From contig RPPD01000050.1 of assembly GCA_003818675.1 (NCBI GenBank), forward strand, positions 1 through 9,160: a DNA stretch of 9,160 nucleotides, read 5' to 3'. The translations under genes were made by a program, and so were the position numbers. Below, one piece after another: positions 7,598 to 9,160 of this stretch. The notes beneath the pieces were generated by a model. The model did not search any database and was not told the DNA's origin. It saw nothing but the letters and a program-made list of their open reading frames with translations. The DNA comes from Spirochaetaceae bacterium (GTDB taxonomy: Bacteria > Spirochaetota > Spirochaetia > SZUA-6 > RPPD01). The first letter of the stretch is position 1, and the number at the start of each line of letters is the position of its first letter.

Positions 7598-8569
7598 ATG
7601 AAGTACACAGCCGGTGTTCTGCTTTTTATACTTGCCGCAAGCATGGCTTTTGCTGATCCTGGAAATATCATACTTTCCAACAGCGAGCCCAGCTGGTTCT
7701 ATTTCACAATAGACCCTGATATTGGAGCCACAACACCCAATGGCGACAAGTTCACCTCAATGGACATGACAACCTTTACGGGCATAGGTCCCGGGTCAAT
7801 GATCAAGATAGACAACCTGAAGCCAGGAACACATACCATAATAGGGTTCTGGGGCACGGCAGGGACCAAGGAATTTTCCGCATGGACCCTTATGTTCACA
7901 ATCCAGTCTGGTGAGGCCAAGACATTCAATTTACGGGCACAGGCCACAACCGCGCGAATAATAAAACCCACTTTTGGTGCTGTAACGATAGACAATGAAT
8001 ATGCAGATTGGAAAACGCATATGGTTTTCGCGGCGTTTTCGGCTGCGTTTACGCCGGCGGGATATATGTTTCAAACAAAGGATCTTATTCAGGATTTGCC
8101 CCTGGCGGGTTCAAAGTATTGGGGAAGAGGCGGTACATCCCTTCTGCAAGTCAAGGCATTCAATGATACCCAATCCATAAATTTTTATTTCCAGACCAGT
8201 TCGCGCATTTCCAATGGAATGTCAATCATCATGTATTTGTTTGCCGACAGGACTCCAAATATGAAGAACACTTTCACTGTGGAAATGATAGTTGATGAAA
8301 ACACCGGGGAGGGAAAAGTTATTCTCTGGCAGAGGGGCCAGGAAAAATACACAGTGATCGGAACCATTTTGTGCTCAAGCTTTGAGGCAGAAGCGAAAAT
8401 AGAGCTCTCAAAACTTCCGGCACTGCTTGCCGCATCCCTTGTATCATCTTACTCTTTTGACCTGGTGACAAATTACTTTGACCCAATAAAGGGCCTGCAC
8501 GAAGAGTTTTATTACACCACGCTTTTTTTCAGGGATATCCAGATTGGTGCTGCTGTCAGTGGCCAATAG
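7598..8569 (+). CDS. Secreted two-domain protein, PEGA-like plus CBM9-like, function unknown
   Basis: The product has 323 residues. Residues 1-19 form a signal peptide (K2, hydrophobic 5-16, AFA cleavage site before D20), so it is exported; there is no lipobox cysteine or later membrane helix. The mature N-terminal half (20-125) is beta-rich. It contains IDNLKPGTHTIIGFW (71-85) and a following SGEAKTFNL strand, which resemble the PEGA surface-domain pattern. The C-terminal half opens with TIDNEYADW (130-138), the entry motif of CBM9-like and related carbohydrate-binding sandwiches, and continues with alternating strands and a late EAKIELSKL-type strand as in that fold. Both assignments come from motif impression only, and no enzyme active site is visible. 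It follows the sensor phosphatase by 51 bases, which suggests a periplasmic or surface accessory, possibly a ligand for the propeller; that link is inference. It could also be an unrelated envelope protein. Confidence 0.85.
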   Translation: MKYTAGVLLFILAASMAFADPGNIILSNSEPSWFYFTIDPDIGATTPNGDKFTSMDMTTFTGIGPGSMIKIDNLKPGTHTIIGFWGTAGTKEFSAWTLMFTIQSGEAKTFNLRAQATTARIIKPTFGAVTIDNEYADWKTHMVFAAFSAAFTPAGYMFQTKDLIQDLPLAGSKYWGRGGTSLLQVKAFNDTQSINFYFQTSSRISNGMSIIMYLFADRTPNMKNTFTVEMIVDENTGEGKVILWQRGQEKYTVIGTILCSSFEAEAKIELSKLPALLAASLVSSYSFDLVTNYFDPIKGLHEEFYYTTLFFRDIQIGAAVSGQ

Positions 8570-8575
8570 CAGGCT

Positions 8576-8595
8576 GCATACGGCGTGCTGTATGC
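8576..8595. terminator. hairpin between convergent genes, possible bidirectional terminator
   Basis: In the 29-base gap between the secreted-protein stop (8569) and the ychF stop (8599), GCATAC at 8576-8581 pairs with GTATGC at 8590-8595. The stem can extend to eight pairs through a G-U and a G-C, closing on a four-base loop CGTG. The position fits a shared terminator for convergent transcripts. There is no T-tract on either side, so intrinsic termination would be inefficient or non-canonical. Confidence 0.35.
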
Positions 8596-8598
8596 GAT

Positions 8599-9160
8599 CT
8601 AAACATTGAACCTGATTGTCAGAACATCGCCGTCCTTGACTTCATAGCCCTTTCCCTCGAGCCTGAGCTTCCCGTTTTTTTTGGCCTCGGCAAATCCTCC
8701 AGCTGCAACGAGTTCCTCGAAAGGAATAACCTCCGCCCGTATGAATCCCTTTTCCAGGTCAGTGTGTATTTTCCCCGCGGCCTCGGGAGCAAGAGCGCCT
8801 GAGCGGACACTCCATGCTCGGACCTCGTCCTCGCCTGCTGTAAGAAAACTCAGGAGTTTCAGACGGCTGTAGATATGCGCAACAAAGCGCTTGACTGCCG
8901 GTTCGGTCACACCCAGGTCAGCGAGAAAATCTTTCTGTTCATCAACAGGGAGCCTGGAGATTTCCATCTCAAGATCACCGCGCATGATAAAAATCCCCAG
9001 ACCAAGATCAGTGACCTGTTTTTCAAGCTTTGATGTGTCTGCAACTTCACTGCCTGTATTGGCAACGATTGTTATTGGCTTTTCCGTGAGAAAGCAAAAA
9101 CCGCTTAAAAGTTTTTTATCTGTTGGATCAAGACTGGTTTCACCAATAAGTTTTCCCTCG
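8599..9160 (-). CDS. ychF: YchF/OLA1-type nucleotide-binding ATPase, C-terminal part
   Basis: The gene reads leftward and is cut by the right edge. About 187 C-terminal residues are visible against a usual length near 365. The frame stays open through 8986-9160, so the Met at 8985 is internal. The family signature is clear: KKLLSGFCFLTEKPITIVAN, then EISRLPVDEQKDFLADLGV, FLTAGEDEVRAWSVRSG, APEAAGKIHTDLEKGFIRAE, and the C-terminal GKLRLEGKGYEVKDGDV followed by RFNV. The last 85 or so residues are the TGS domain. YchF is an Obg-related TRAFAC protein that binds ribosomes and hydrolyses ATP in preference to GTP, a preference linked to an NxxE motif in place of the G4 NKxD. Here the corresponding site reads N-T-G-S-E, with Glu one residue late. 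The gene is convergent with the sensor cluster and is probably an unrelated housekeeping gene. Confidence 0.95.
   Translation of the reverse strand, partial: EGKLIGETSLDPTDKKLLSGFCFLTEKPITIVANTGSEVADTSKLEKQVTDLGLGIFIMRGDLEMEISRLPVDEQKDFLADLGVTEPAVKRFVAHIYSRLKLLSFLTAGEDEVRAWSVRSGALAPEAAGKIHTDLEKGFIRAEVIPFEELVAAGGFAEAKKNGKLRLEGKGYEVKDGDVLTIRFNV

Noticed and set aside
8025..8060. Locally GC-rich, GCGTTT-repetitive stretch in the secreted protein gene
   Set aside because: It simply encodes an Ala/Phe-rich segment (FAAFSAAFTPAG); the frame is intact and there is no sign of insertion or transfer.
8983..8985. ATG (minus strand) at 8985 as the start of the YchF-like gene
   Set aside because: The upstream sequence to 9160 stays in frame and matches the central YchF region, so this Met is internal.
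1..9160. CRISPR arrays, tRNA genes, insertion sequences, long direct or inverted repeats
   Set aside because: Reading both strands, I saw no regularly spaced repeats, no cloverleaf-like segment and no transposase; non-coding space totals only about 120 bases.

Overview
The window looks like a chromosomal fragment from a spirochaete (Spirochaetota, Treponema/Spirochaeta-like). The support is indirect: a very large envelope-spanning SpoIIE/RsbU-type phosphatase with the NAGDN variant of the usual NAGHN motif, next to a long TPR protein, in DNA of moderate GC. No rRNA or other strong taxonomic marker is present, so the assignment is an inference. There are no mobile elements, CRISPR arrays or tRNA genes. 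The sequence is almost entirely coding.

Layout. (1) Bases 1-2895, plus strand: the 3' part of a long helical TPR-repeat protein, open at the left edge. (2) Bases 2939-7546, plus strand: a 1535-residue membrane protein. In order it has a signal peptide, a periplasmic Asp-box (BNR/sialidase-like) beta-propeller, two Fn3-like domains and an IPT/TIG-like domain, TM1, a basic cytoplasmic linker, TM2, a Cache-like sensor interrupted by a coiled coil, TM3, HAMP, and a C-terminal PP2C/SpoIIE serine phosphatase. (3) Bases 7598-8569, plus strand: a secreted 323-residue protein with a PEGA-like N-terminal half and a CBM9-like C-terminal half. (4) Bases 8599-9160, minus strand: the C-terminal part of the ATPase/GTPase YchF, convergent with the others and running off the right edge. 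A short hairpin lies in the 29-base gap between the convergent genes.

How they may work together. The three plus-strand genes have gaps of 43 and 51 bases with no visible terminator, so they probably form one transcript. A reasonable reading is an envelope-sensing unit. The phosphatase would collect periplasmic information through its propeller and Cache-like modules and dephosphorylate a cytoplasmic target, typically a STAS anti-sigma-factor antagonist in this family. The TPR protein and the secreted protein would be accessory or scaffold partners. No STAS protein, RsbW-like kinase or sigma factor lies in the window, so the target is unknown.

The points most worth a second look are: a possible internal translation start inside the phosphatase gene, with a strong Shine-Dalgarno in a small hairpin, exactly where two ancestral proteins seem to be joined; a 16-codon ORF bridging genes 1 and 2 with ATGA overlaps at both ends; a roughly 150-residue insertion near the phosphatase C-terminus; and a YchF whose G4 motif departs from NxxE.
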